A DNA stretch of 64,000 nt from RPQJ01 sp963696545. Lineage in GTDB: Bacteria > Pseudomonadota > Gammaproteobacteria > Steroidobacterales > Steroidobacteraceae. Numbering within the stretch: the first letter of the stretch is position 1; every line of letters begins with the position of its first letter. The DNA lies in the NCBI GenBank assembly GCA_963696545.1, contig CAVOKQ010000007.1:186001-250000 (forward strand), written 5' to 3'. Below are positions 45,074 to 53,066 of this stretch, in pieces. Position numbers and translations under genes: made by a program. The notes beneath the pieces are model-generated. The model was given only the letters and a program-made list of their open reading frames with translations. It was not told where the DNA came from and did no database searches.

Positions 45074-46375
45074 ATGCTGAAGTTGCCGCTGACCCTGGCG
45101 ATCGCCGCCGCCTTCGCGCTGCCCACTGCGCATGCCGTACCGCTGACCGTCGTCGCACCGAGCAGCAGCCTTCGCACGATGTCCGGCCCGTCGGCGCCGC
45201 AGATCGATCGCGCAATCAAGGCGCTCGACGCAGGCGACCTGGACGCCGCTGAAGCCGCATTCCGCGCAGCGGTCAAGCTGGATCCGAATGCGCCCGGCGG
45301 CTACATCGGCCTCGCCGAGGTCGCTGCCCGGCGCAATCAGGCCGCGCAAGTCGAGAGCTGGTTGAAGAAGGCGCTCGAGGTCGATCCCAACGGCGTCCAG
45401 ACGCTGCGCGTCTGGGGCCGCTACCAGTACCAGCGCGGCCAATACGCCGACGCCGAGGCCACCTTCAAGAAGGCGGTGGCAGCCGCGCCGGACGACGTCG
45501 ATGCCCGGCTGAATCTCGGCGAGGTCCAGCTGCGCGGCCTGAAGAACCCAAAGGCCGCGGAAGCAACCTTCCGCGCCGCACTTGGAAAGAGTCCCGGAAA
45601 TGTCGAGGCGCGCCTGGCACTGGCGGCAGCCCTGGCCGCGCAGGGGCGCACCGACGACGCAGTGGCCGCGTTCGAACAGGCGGCCAGGACTGCGCCGCAG
45701 GACCCCATGCCTCTGCTGGCGCTGGCGCGCTACCAGGCCTCGCGTGGGCAGATCGAGGTCGCGCTGGCGACGCTTGACCGGCTCATCGCGGCCATCCCGA
45801 CCGCTGCGCAGGCCTATCTGGACCGTGGCGACCTGCTGCTGATGGCGAACGACGTCCCCAAGGCGATGGACTCGTACCGCGCAATGATCAAGGCCGCCCC
45901 CGCGAGCGCGGCAAACGGGCATTTCCGCATGGCGACGCTGCAGGAGGCGCAGCAGCAATGGGCCGAGGCGGAGCAGTCGTACCGCACCGCGATCAAGCTC
46001 GATCCGGGGCTCGCCGCTGCGTACAACAATCTGGCGTACATGCTGGCCAGCCGCGGCCAGCAGCTCGACGAGGCGCTGCGCCTCGCAAACCGGGCGGTCG
46101 AGCTGGCACCAAAGGATCCCGCATTGCTGGACACGCTGGGGTGGGTCTATCGCGCCCGGGGTGACCTGCAGATGGCGGCGAAGACACTTGGCCGTGCAAT
46201 CGCCGCCCGGCCGCAAGTTGCGGTCTTCCACTATCATCTGGGCATCGTGCAGTCCGAGTTGGGCCGGAAGGCCGAGGCCGAGGCTTCTCTGAAGCGCGCG
46301 CTCGAGCTGGACCCGAAGTTCCGCGGCGCCGACGACGCCCGGCAGCGCCTCCAGAAGCTTGCGGCCGGGCGCTGA
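45074..46375 (+). CDS. exported TPR-repeat protein
   Basis: Periplasmic or outer-membrane-associated scaffold of 433 residues. Signal peptide at 1-21 (MLKLPLTLAIAAAFALPTAHA, cleaved before VPL). About eleven TPR units follow from residue 35 to the end (recurring A-x-x-x-F/Y-x-x-A-x-x-x-x-P). It resembles the TPR proteins that accompany exopolysaccharide and PEP-CTERM systems, and a PEP-CTERM protein is its convergent neighbour, but that link is only contextual. The ATG at 45074 is chosen for the signal peptide; 45032 is a possible alternative. Confidence 0.85.
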   Translation: MLKLPLTLAIAAAFALPTAHAVPLTVVAPSSSLRTMSGPSAPQIDRAIKALDAGDLDAAEAAFRAAVKLDPNAPGGYIGLAEVAARRNQAAQVESWLKKALEVDPNGVQTLRVWGRYQYQRGQYADAEATFKKAVAAAPDDVDARLNLGEVQLRGLKNPKAAEATFRAALGKSPGNVEARLALAAALAAQGRTDDAVAAFEQAARTAPQDPMPLLALARYQASRGQIEVALATLDRLIAAIPTAAQAYLDRGDLLLMANDVPKAMDSYRAMIKAAPASAANGHFRMATLQEAQQQWAEAEQSYRTAIKLDPGLAAAYNNLAYMLASRGQQLDEALRLANRAVELAPKDPALLDTLGWVYRARGDLQMAAKTLGRAIAARPQVAVFHYHLGIVQSELGRKAEAEASLKRALELDPKFRGADDARQRLQKLAAGR

Positions 46376-46422
46376 GCGCACCGCGCGACACAGCCTGCGC
46401 GCGCACCAAAGACCGGAAAGCA

Positions 46423-46448
46423 AAACGGCGGCCCGAAGGCCGCCGTTT
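46423..46448. terminator. bidirectional intrinsic terminator
   Basis: Perfect 11-bp stem AAACGGCGGCC / GGCCGCCGTTT with a CGAA tetraloop, between the convergent TPR and PEP-CTERM genes. The A/T ends let it work in both directions, though the T-run is short. Confidence 0.85.
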
Positions 46449-46484
46449 CGCTGAGCGCCGCACTCGGCGCAGCGTGCTAACCGA

Positions 46485-47594
46485 TCAGTGCACGCGGCGG
46501 CGCGCACCGCCCAGGCCGAGCAAGCCAAGCGCGAGCAGCGCGAGCGTGCCAGGCTCCGGCACCGGCGTGCCTTCGCCGCCAAACGTGTCGCGCTCGCTGG
46601 CCACGATGCCGCCGTCGACCAAGGCATGCGTATCGAACGACTTGTCACCGGCCGCGACGCGAGTGAACGTGACGTCGAACTCGAAGGTGCGATCGACCGT
46701 GCGCACGTACGACCCCATCGCGTCCGCCCCGACGCAGCTGCCGATGTCGGCCGACACACACGTCGTGGAGACCGCGATCTCCGGAAGTCCGGCGCCGAGG
46801 TCACCCACCGTCACTTTGCTGTAGGTCGCGAAGCCGGCTGCCACGGACGCCTTGATGGCATTTGCCACCGTCGTCGGGCTCGTGCCACCTGCCAACACCG
46901 TCCCACCCAGGCCAGTAATGGAGGAACTGAACGTCGGGGAAAGAGAACACGTACCGGAGCTGGCACAGAAGTCGAGACCGAACAGCTTTATGCCACTGGC
47001 CGTCAGCGCAGCACTCGTGCCGGCCAGGGTATCGGCGGCGGCTGGACCAGTCTTGAAGCCAGCATCGCCCAAGGCAATGATGAACCGGCTGGAGCCTGGA
47101 CGCCACGCTGCAGTTGTAGCCGCAGTCCTGATACCTGCGTAGCCGACCTCGGCGTAGTCGCCACCGCAGCTGCCGTAGCAGGCAAACAACGTGTTGATCG
47201 AACCCTGTGTGGTGGCCACAGTGCTCGTCAGGTTGTTAAGAATCGTGCGCCCCGGGTCGTCGTACTGCCCCACGCCGCTGAAGAGGCTGCCATAGGTCGC
47301 CGCGAGGTCGTTGAGCACCGCGGTGGCCGAGGCCTTGGCGTTGGCGATAGCACTACCCATGCTGCCGGTCGTATCGAACACGAACATGATGTCAACGACA
47401 GCTGCGGTTGGACCGCCCGCGCTCACGACCACGGTCTTGCGAATCGTAGCGCTCTCACCCACGCCAAGGTCAGCACTGAAACTGACAGGCGAAATGCTGT
47501 CGGCGAACGCCATCGGCGCCGCGAACAGGCTCGCCGCACCCGCGACTGCAGTAGCCGCAAGTACGCGCAAGCCAGGACCAAAGATCTTGAACAT
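46485..47594 (-). CDS. PEP-CTERM protein with a von Willebrand A domain
   Basis: Exported protein of 369 residues. Signal peptide at about 1-31 (cleavage after AFA). The VWA domain begins near residue 68 with the MIDAS motif FVFDTTGSMGSA (D74) and continues to about 300. The C-terminus has the exosortase sorting signal: VPEPGTLALLALGLLGLGG then RRR, from residue 345. Such proteins are processed by EpsH/XrtA and often go to a biofilm matrix. No exosortase is in the window. The ATG at 47594 follows AAGGGGTG. A sigma-54 promoter lies about 60 bases upstream. Confidence 0.92.
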   Translation of the reverse strand: MFKIFGPGLRVLAATAVAGAASLFAAPMAFADSISPVSFSADLGVGESATIRKTVVVSAGGPTAAVVDIMFVFDTTGSMGSAIANAKASATAVLNDLAATYGSLFSGVGQYDDPGRTILNNLTSTVATTQGSINTLFACYGSCGGDYAEVGYAGIRTAATTAAWRPGSSRFIIALGDAGFKTGPAAADTLAGTSAALTASGIKLFGLDFCASSGTCSLSPTFSSSITGLGGTVLAGGTSPTTVANAIKASVAAGFATYSKVTVGDLGAGLPEIAVSTTCVSADIGSCVGADAMGSYVRTVDRTFEFDVTFTRVAAGDKSFDTHALVDGGIVASERDTFGGEGTPVPEPGTLALLALGLLGLGGARRRVH

Positions 47595-47654
47595 AACGAC
47601 ACCCCTTCCGTTGAATTCTGAATCTGGTGAAGAGACTCCCACGCACAAAGGACG

Positions 47655-47670
47655 TGCAAGAAGCAGGCCA
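47655..47670 (-). promoter_or_regulatory. sigma-54 (-24/-12) promoter for the PEP-CTERM gene
   Basis: On the minus strand the sequence TGGCCTGCTTCTTGCA has the GG-N10-GC spacing required by RpoN and the TTGCA -12 box. Transcription would start near 47644, leaving about a 50-base leader before the ATG at 47594. In bacteria with exosortase systems PEP-CTERM genes are commonly driven by sigma-54 with the PrsK/PrsR pair, so the site fits its gene. Confidence 0.75.
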
Positions 47671-47866
47671 GCTCCGCGCTCCTGCTCTAATCTCCTCAAA
47701 TTGCTATTTTTTTTCCCAACGCGTCGTCGGGGCAGCGGTCACCCGACGCGGACTTTGTAAGGAATCCCGACAGCCCGGCGCGGCGTCGCGGGTCGGGGTC
47801 CTCGCGGCGTCTGTAGCGCGCGTGCCAGCGCAATCGCCGGCTATGCCACGGTCTCGGGTGACTATC

Positions 47867-47942
47867 TGGTGCCGGAGGAGGGACTCGAACCCCCGACCCA
47901 TCGCTTACGAAGCGATTGCTCTACCAACTGAGCTACTCCGGC
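47867..47942 (-). tRNA. tRNA-Thr (anticodon CGT)
   Basis: 76 nucleotides with encoded CCA. Acceptor GCCGGAG pairs with CTCCGGC; D arm GCTC/GAGC; anticodon stem ATCGC/GCGAT with loop TTCGTAA (anticodon CGT, reads ACG); T arm with GGTTCGAGTCC. All four arms fold. A TATACT box lies 14 bases upstream. Confidence 0.95.
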
Positions 47943-47955
47943 AGGAGGGGCGCGA

Positions 47956-47961
47956 AGTATA
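47956..47961 (-). promoter_or_regulatory. candidate -10 box for tRNA-Thr
   Basis: TATACT followed by a GC-rich discriminator (TCGCGCCCC), as usual for stable RNA promoters, between the end of the Fur-family gene and the tRNA. The -35 (TTCCCG at 17-base spacing) is weak. Confidence 0.5.
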
Positions 47962-47987
47962 CGGATTCGGCCCGCGGCCGGGAAGAT

Positions 47988-48419
47988 CTAGGCGCGGCGG
48001 CGCAGCCGGATCACGACCTCGACGTCCGCGATCTCCGTGCCGGGCGGCAGAGCCGGTATCTTCGCAAACTCGAGGTCCTCGGGGCGGATGTCGATCATCT
48101 CGCCGGTGTCGAGGAGCTGGAAATGATGGTGCGGCGCCATCATGGAGTCGTACACGCAGCGTTCGGGATCCGCGTGGATCTGCCGGACCAGCCCCTGCTC
48201 CACGAACAGCTTGAGCGTGTTGTAGACCGTCGCCTTGGAGACGTGGCCCGCGCCTTCGCGCAGCGCGCTCAGGATCTGCTCTGCCGTGATGTGCCGCGGC
48301 GCGGTCAGCAGCATTTCTGCAACGCGGACGCGCTGGGAGGTGGGACGAACACCGTGCCTCTCGAGGATCGCCCGGGCATTTGCGGTGCCGGTGCCGACCA
48401 TGGCGGATTCGTTTGACAT
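47988..48419 (-). CDS. Fur-family transcriptional regulator
   Basis: DNA-binding metalloregulator of 143 residues. The winged helix shows TSQRVRVAEMLL and HVSKATVYNTLKLFVEQGLV; the metal/dimer region shows PHHHFQLLDTGEMIDI. The paired CxxC structural zinc sites of Fur and PerR are absent: only one Cys is seen (RCVYD). It is thus nearer to Irr-like or other zinc-independent members. The regulated metal or signal cannot be told. ATG 48419 was preferred to an in-frame TTG at 48428. It faces the pilin operon divergently. Confidence 0.9.
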   Translation of the reverse strand: MSNESAMVGTGTANARAILERHGVRPTSQRVRVAEMLLTAPRHITAEQILSALREGAGHVSKATVYNTLKLFVEQGLVRQIHADPERCVYDSMMAPHHHFQLLDTGEMIDIRPEDLEFAKIPALPPGTEIADVEVVIRLRRRA

Positions 48420-48449
48420 CGGCGGCAATTATACGTGCGCGACTGCGAC

Positions 48450-48465
48450 TGGCGAGCATTTTGCT
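48450..48465 (+). promoter_or_regulatory. sigma-54-like promoter for the minor pilin operon
   Basis: TGGCGAGCATTTTGCT has the GG-N10-GC spacing and a TTGCT -12 box, close to the consensus TGGCAC-N5-TTGCT. It would start transcription near 48477, 70 bases before fimT. Pilin genes under RpoN and PilSR are known in Pseudomonas. No pilS or pilR is in the window. Confidence 0.6.
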
Positions 48466-48547
48466 GTGTTTCGGGCACTAATTCAGGCTGACACGGCGTC
48501 CCGGCCACGCCACCCTGTCAGGCGTCAACAGTGAGCCGGAGCGAGCC

Positions 48548-49078
48548 ATGGAACGGCCGCGTGGATTCACCCTGCCCGAACTCGCATTCGCCGTGGCCAT
48601 CGCGGCGGGAATGCTGGGCTGGGCCGTACCAACCTTCCGCGACTTCCAGCGAAACGCGGCCCGTACGCGCGAGGTCAATCAGTTCGTGCAGGCCGTCTAC
48701 CTGGCCCGGGGCGAAGCCATCAAGCGCAACAGCGTGGTGAGCCTGTGCCCGAGCCTCGATGGCGCCGCCTGCGGCCCCACCGGCACCCCGTGGCACCGGG
48801 GCTGGGTGATGTTCGTGAACCTCGATCGAGATTCGCCGGCCATGCGGGACGCGGGCGAGGAACTGTTGCAGGCATATGCCCCCTGGAGCGGCGGCAGCAT
48901 CAGCGCAAACCGCGCCACGCTCTCGTTCCGGGCGTTCGGCCAGAGCGGCGTCACCGCGACGTTCGCCTTCTGCGACGACCGCGGCAGCACGGCTGCCCGT
49001 GCCGTGATCATCAGTCAGACCGGACGGCCGCGCCTCTCGAACCGCAGCGCATCCGGCAGTGCGCTCACCTGCTCCTAG
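48548..49078 (+). CDS. fimT: type IV minor pilin, FimT/GspH family
   Basis: Pseudopilin of 176 residues. The prepilin peptidase site is at the very start: MERPRG then FTLPE (cleavage G6/F7, Glu at +5), followed by a hydrophobic helix. The C-terminal GspH domain carries SLCPSLDGAACG and a final Cys pair (FAFCDD, LTCS). First gene of a five-gene minor pilin operon (fimT-pilV-pilW-pilX-pilE) whose products prime pilus assembly. The order is that of fimU-pilV-pilW-pilX-pilE in Pseudomonas. Confidence 0.9.
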   Translation: MERPRGFTLPELAFAVAIAAGMLGWAVPTFRDFQRNAARTREVNQFVQAVYLARGEAIKRNSVVSLCPSLDGAACGPTGTPWHRGWVMFVNLDRDSPAMRDAGEELLQAYAPWSGGSISANRATLSFRAFGQSGVTATFAFCDDRGSTAARAVIISQTGRPRLSNRSASGSALTCS

Positions 49079-49089
49079 GTCCGACCACC

Positions 49090-49557
49090 ATGCCCAGCAG
49101 CAGCAACGACGCAGGCTTCACGCTACTCGAAGTCCTGATCGCAATGTGCGTGCTCGCGGCAGGCATGCTCGGGATCGGGATGATGCTGCTCGAATCCGTG
49201 CGCGCGAGCCGCTCTGCGCTGCACCGGACCGCGGCCGTAGCCCTTGCCGCCGACCTCGGCGAGCGCATCCGCACCAATCGCGTAGCGGGCGGCGCTTATG
49301 CGCTCTCCCCGGGGACGATGGCCGGGCCGCCGGCCAGCGAGTGCACTTCCAGCGACGCCTGCGACCCGTCCGAAGTCGCGGCACTCGACCTTTACCAGTG
49401 GCAGCAGGCGGTGCTGGCGGCCTTGCCCGCCGCCGTGGCCAGCGTGCAGGTCACACCCGTGAGCGGCCTGCCCGCCAACACGTTTTCGATCAGCATCCGC
49501 TGGGTGCAGCCGGGCGACGCGGAGGCGGCCGCTTTCGTTCTCAGGGTGCAGACATGA
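49090..49557 (+). CDS. pilV: type IV minor pilin PilV
   Basis: 155 residues with a nine-residue leader MPSSSNDAG, then FTLLEVLIAM with Glu at +5, and a hydrophobic helix. The globular part has a Cys pair in ECTSSDACDP. It begins 11 bases after fimT; its TGA overlaps the pilW start (ATGA). Confidence 0.9.
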   Translation: MPSSSNDAGFTLLEVLIAMCVLAAGMLGIGMMLLESVRASRSALHRTAAVALAADLGERIRTNRVAGGAYALSPGTMAGPPASECTSSDACDPSEVAALDLYQWQQAVLAALPAAVASVQVTPVSGLPANTFSISIRWVQPGDAEAAAFVLRVQT

Positions 49558-50501
49558 GCCTGACGGAAACACTGGTCGCGCTCGCAATCAGCATGCTGAT
49601 GATGGCGGGAGCAGTGGCCGGCTACGCGAAGGCGCGAGATGCCTATGCGGCGCTCGAGGCGCACGCGCGCCTGCAGGAAACCGCCCGGTATGCGATGGCG
49701 CTGATCGAGGCCGACGTCCGCATGGCCGGCTTCTGGGGACTCACCAATCGCGCAGAGTCCGTCACCGCGAGCGCATCGCTGAGCTTCCCGGCCAGGTGCG
49801 GCGGCGCGGCATGGGTCACCGACACGCTGCGATTCATCGACGGCAGCAACAATGCCTGGCTACCGGTGCCGGACTGCACGGCGCTGTCCGGCGGCGCGCA
49901 GCCGGGCGCGGACGTCCTGGTCGTCCGGCGGGCAAGTGCGGAGCGCATCGCGCCGCAGAGCGCGACTGTGGCGGCACCGAACCGGGACCGGGTGCTCGTG
50001 GTCACGAACCGCGTGCAGGGCCAGGTCTTCGTGCCACGGGACCTCGCGAATGTGATCCCGCCCGGATATGCGACGTTCGACGATCCTGGACAGGCTCCGC
50101 TTGCAGACACGCGTCAGCTGCTCGTGCATGCCTACTACGTCAGCGCCAGCTCGAGCGTCGCGACCGGCTACCCTGCCTTGAGGCGCAAGACACTGACCGC
50201 GGGCCCGGACATCGGCGACGAGGAAATCATCGCCGGCGTCGAAGACCTGCAGTTCCAGGTCGGCGTGGATATGAACGGGGACTCGCTGGCGGACGCGTTC
50301 GTCGACCCTGATGCTGTGCCTGCCACGGCGAAACCGGTCTCGGTGCGCCTCTGGCTGCGACTGCGATCGCAGCAGCGCGACAACGCCTTCGCCGACGACC
50401 GGGCCGCCACCTATGCCGACCGCACCGTGACTGCCACCCACGATCATTACCGTCGGCTGCTCGTCACGAAGACGCTGCAACTCAGGAACTCCCGGCCGTG
50501 A
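49554..50501 (+). CDS. pilW: type IV minor pilin PilW, without a prepilin leader
   Basis: 315 residues of PilW type: N-terminal hydrophobic helix MSLTETLVALAISMLMM, the LQETARYAMALIEADVRMAGFWG segment, and Cys residues in PARCGG and PDCTAL. Unusually, the start Met falls at the position of the mature +1 residue (Glu at +5), so there is no charged leader and no Gly at -1 for prepilin peptidase. The ATG has a reasonable ribosome-binding site (AGGGTG) and the ATGA coupling to pilV; no upstream in-frame ATG or GTG provides a leader. pilX starts in its stop (GTGA). Confidence 0.88.
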   Translation: MSLTETLVALAISMLMMAGAVAGYAKARDAYAALEAHARLQETARYAMALIEADVRMAGFWGLTNRAESVTASASLSFPARCGGAAWVTDTLRFIDGSNNAWLPVPDCTALSGGAQPGADVLVVRRASAERIAPQSATVAAPNRDRVLVVTNRVQGQVFVPRDLANVIPPGYATFDDPGQAPLADTRQLLVHAYYVSASSSVATGYPALRRKTLTAGPDIGDEEIIAGVEDLQFQVGVDMNGDSLADAFVDPDAVPATAKPVSVRLWLRLRSQQRDNAFADDRAATYADRTVTATHDHYRRLLVTKTLQLRNSRP

Positions 50502-51067
50502 CTTCGACGCGAGCACGAGAACGCGGAGCCGCCCTCGTCATGGGGATTCTGCTGCTGCTGACGCTGACGATCCTCGCGATATCCGGGCTCGTCACCGCCG
50601 TGCTCGAACTGCGGATGGCCGGCAACACGCAATACCAGGAGCGCGCTTTCCAGGCAGCGGAATACGCGATCGAGCAGGCGCTTGGGTCGCCCGACCTGGG
50701 CACGGCCTATACCTACTCGAGCCCCAAGGTGGTGCCAGCCTCCGGCGGCCCGCCTGCGATTCCCGGTTCACCGCCCGATACGTACGCATACCGGATGTAC
50801 TACGACACAGCGCTCGGGGGCACGCCGCTGCCGGGCGGCGGCGGCCCCGGCACCGGGCTCGAGGCGTACCACTTCGTCATCGAGGCGACCGGCAAATCGG
50901 CGCGCGGCGCCAGCGACATGCACGTGCAGGGCTTCTACCTCATCGGTCCGGCCGGGTCGCCGGCCAGCGTGCGCCCGCGCGCCTGTCCCGCCGGCCCCGG
51001 CAATTGCGCGAGCCGGTCGGGCTACGATCCGCGGCGTACCTACTGGCTGCAGATCGGGGCGGAGTGA
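50498..51067 (+). CDS. pilX: type IV minor pilin PilX
   Basis: 189 residues, GTG start inside the pilW stop. RERGAALVMGILLLLTLTILAISG is the PilX-type N-terminal helix, which lacks the Glu+5, and NTQYQERAFQAAEYAIEQAL is the conserved helix end. The C-terminal PilX domain has two Cys (PRACPAGPGNCA). In Pseudomonas the tip adhesin gene pilY1 follows pilX; here pilE follows after five bases. Confidence 0.88.
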   Translation: MTSTRARERGAALVMGILLLLTLTILAISGLVTAVLELRMAGNTQYQERAFQAAEYAIEQALGSPDLGTAYTYSSPKVVPASGGPPAIPGSPPDTYAYRMYYDTALGGTPLPGGGGPGTGLEAYHFVIEATGKSARGASDMHVQGFYLIGPAGSPASVRPRACPAGPGNCASRSGYDPRRTYWLQIGAE

Positions 51068-51072
51068 GACGC

Positions 51073-51570
51073 ATGAGCCGCGTGCCGGATTCGATTCTCA
51101 CGCGACGGCCCGTCGGCCCGTGGCGTGAGGCGCCCGGCGTAACCGCCATCGAGCTCGTTGTCGTCCTTGCGATCGGTGGGATACTGGCCTCGCTGTCCGT
51201 TCCGGCCTATCGCGCCCACGTGCTGCGCGCCAATCGGGGAGAGGCGCGCGCCGCGCTGCTCAGCCTCGCCACGGCCGAGGAGAAGTTCTACCTGCAGTGC
51301 AATGAGTACACGAGCGCGCTCGACGCCGCTGCAGCCACCGCCTGCAGCCCTGGCAATCTCAGGTTCCCAGCTACGAGCGAGCGCGGCTACTACGCGGTGG
51401 CCGTCACGGCGGCCGACGCAAGCGGATGGACGGCGACGGCGACTGCCGTCTCTACGCTGCCGCAGTACAAGGACACACGTTGCCGGACATTCCAGCTCAC
51501 CAGCACAGGCGCGAAGGCGGCCCGGACCTCGGGCCACTCGGCCAACGACTTCGAATGCTGGAACCGGTGA
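51073..51570 (+). CDS. pilE: type IV pilin PilE-like
   Basis: 165 residues. A long 22-residue leader ends at APG, then VTAIELVVVLAIGGILA: Glu at +5 is kept but the +1 residue is Val instead of Phe. The pilin domain includes ANRGEARAALLSLATAEEKFYLQCNEYTS and a C-terminal Cys pair (TRCRTF, FECWNR). Last gene of the operon; it converges on ispH with a 21-base gap. Confidence 0.9.
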   Translation: MSRVPDSILTRRPVGPWREAPGVTAIELVVVLAIGGILASLSVPAYRAHVLRANRGEARAALLSLATAEEKFYLQCNEYTSALDAAAATACSPGNLRFPATSERGYYAVAVTAADASGWTATATAVSTLPQYKDTRCRTFQLTSTGAKAARTSGHSANDFECWNR

Positions 51571-51591
51571 TGCCCGACGGCGCGACGCGCG

Positions 51592-52539
51592 TCACTGCCG
51601 CGGCGTAGCGCGAAGCTCCCGCGGCAGCGCGAACACGACGTTTTCCGCGCGCCCGACCTTCTCCTCGGCGCCCTGCCCGCCCCACTCGCGCAGCCGCGCG
51701 ACGACGCGCTGCACCAGCAACTCCGGCGCCGAGGCGCCTGCCGTTACACCCACGGCCAGCTTGCCATCGAACCAGCCACGCTCGAGGTCGTCGGGACCGT
51801 CGACCAGGTAACCGGGAATCCCCGCCTTCTCCGCGATCTCGCGCAGCCGGTTCGAGTTCGAGCTCGTCTGCGACCCCACGACCACGACGACGTCGCACTG
51901 CGCGACCAGCGACTTCACGGCGTCCTGCCGGTTCTGCGTCGCGTAGCAGATGTCTTCCTTGCGCGGCGTCAGCAGCGTCGGGAAGCGCGCCTTGAGCGCA
52001 TCGAGCACGTCCGCGGTGTCGTCCACCGACAGCGTCGTCTGCGTCACCACGCCGACGCGCGCCGGATCCCTGACCTCGATCGTCGCCACGTCCGGGACAT
52101 CCTCGACGAGCACGATCCGCCCGCCCTGCGCGTCGTCGAACTGGCCCATCGTGCCCTCGACCTCGGGGTGTCCCTCGTGGCCGATCAGGATCACCTCGCG
52201 GCCCTCGCGGGCGAAGCGCGCGACCTCCATGTGCACCTTGGTCACCAGCGGGCACGTCGCATCGAACACGCGCAAGCCCCGACGCCGCGCCTCCGCCTGC
52301 ACTGCCTTCGAGACGCCATGTGCGCTGAAGATCACCGTGGCGTCGTCCGGCACCTCGTCGAGTTCCTCGACGAACACGGCGCCCATCGACCGCAGGCGCT
52401 CGACCACGAACCGGTTGTGCACGACCTCGTGACGCACGTAGATCGGCGCGCCGAAGAGCTCCAGCGCGCGCTCGACGATGTCGATGGCGCGGTCTACGCC
52501 GGCGCAGAAGCCGCGCGGGTTGGCGAGCAGGATCTTCAC
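51592..52539 (-). CDS. ispH: 4-hydroxy-3-methylbut-2-enyl diphosphate reductase
   Basis: Last enzyme of the non-mevalonate isoprenoid pathway, a 4Fe-4S protein. 315 residues (E. coli 316). The three cluster Cys are in NPRGFCAGV, DATCPLVTKVH and VVAQCDVV-like LVAQCDVVVVVG. HEVVHNRFVV, GHEGHPEVEGT and VTQTTLS are further signatures. GTG start inside the lspA stop (GTGA). In Pseudomonas fkpB lies between lspA and ispH; it is missing here. Confidence 0.97.
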   Translation of the reverse strand: MKILLANPRGFCAGVDRAIDIVERALELFGAPIYVRHEVVHNRFVVERLRSMGAVFVEELDEVPDDATVIFSAHGVSKAVQAEARRRGLRVFDATCPLVTKVHMEVARFAREGREVILIGHEGHPEVEGTMGQFDDAQGGRIVLVEDVPDVATIEVRDPARVGVVTQTTLSVDDTADVLDALKARFPTLLTPRKEDICYATQNRQDAVKSLVAQCDVVVVVGSQTSSNSNRLREIAEKAGIPGYLVDGPDDLERGWFDGKLAVGVTAGASAPELLVQRVVARLREWGGQGAEEKVGRAENVVFALPRELRATPRQ

Positions 52540-53066
52540 GCCGGCCGCTTTTCCCGGAACGCGTCGACGATCAGCAAAGCGGCTCCAATCGTGATGGCGC
52601 TGTCTGCGATGTTGAAAGCCGGGAAGTACGCCGCGCCCCAGTGGGCGTGGACGAAGTCCACGACGTAGCCGAGCCGCACCCGGTCGATGACGTTGCCGAT
52701 CGCGCCGCCGAGGATCAGCGCAAGCGCCATCGGCAGCAGCTTGTCGCCACGCGGCGAGCGCCATATCCAGACCACGAGCAACGCACTCACCACGAGCCCG
52801 AGCGTGACGAAGAACGGCCGCTGCCAGCCCGACGCATTCGCCAGCATGCTGAACGCGGCGCCCGTATTGTGCAGCAGCGTGAAATCCAGCACCGGCAGCA
52901 CCTCGACGCGCTCGTAGAGCTCGAAGAAGCGCACGACCAGGAACTTGGTCGCCTGGTCGAGCGCGATCACGGCGAGCGACAGCCACAGCCACGCCGCCGG
53001 GTGCGTGCGCTGCATCATCGGGGGCACCGGGATGGTCATCGGGACCGGCTGCTCTTCGTTCGTCAT
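52536..53066 (-). CDS. lspA: lipoprotein signal peptidase
   Basis: Inner-membrane aspartic protease (signal peptidase II) that removes lipoprotein signal peptides. 176 residues, four hydrophobic helices. The two catalytic Asp residues are in GNVIDRVRLGYVVDF and FNIADSAIT, with NTGAAFS as a third signature. The ATG at 53066 is directly adjacent to the ileS stop. The ribF-ileS-lspA-ispH order is widely conserved. Confidence 0.96.
   Translation of the reverse strand: MTNEEQPVPMTIPVPPMMQRTHPAAWLWLSLAVIALDQATKFLVVRFFELYERVEVLPVLDFTLLHNTGAAFSMLANASGWQRPFFVTLGLVVSALLVVWIWRSPRGDKLLPMALALILGGAIGNVIDRVRLGYVVDFVHAHWGAAYFPAFNIADSAITIGAALLIVDAFREKRPA

Noticed and set aside
47700..47745. T8 run with a nearby GC-rich inverted repeat as a terminator for tRNA-Thr
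   Set aside because: On the minus strand the tract reads as A8 after the stem, and on the plus strand the T-run comes before the stem, so it does not fit an intrinsic terminator in either direction.
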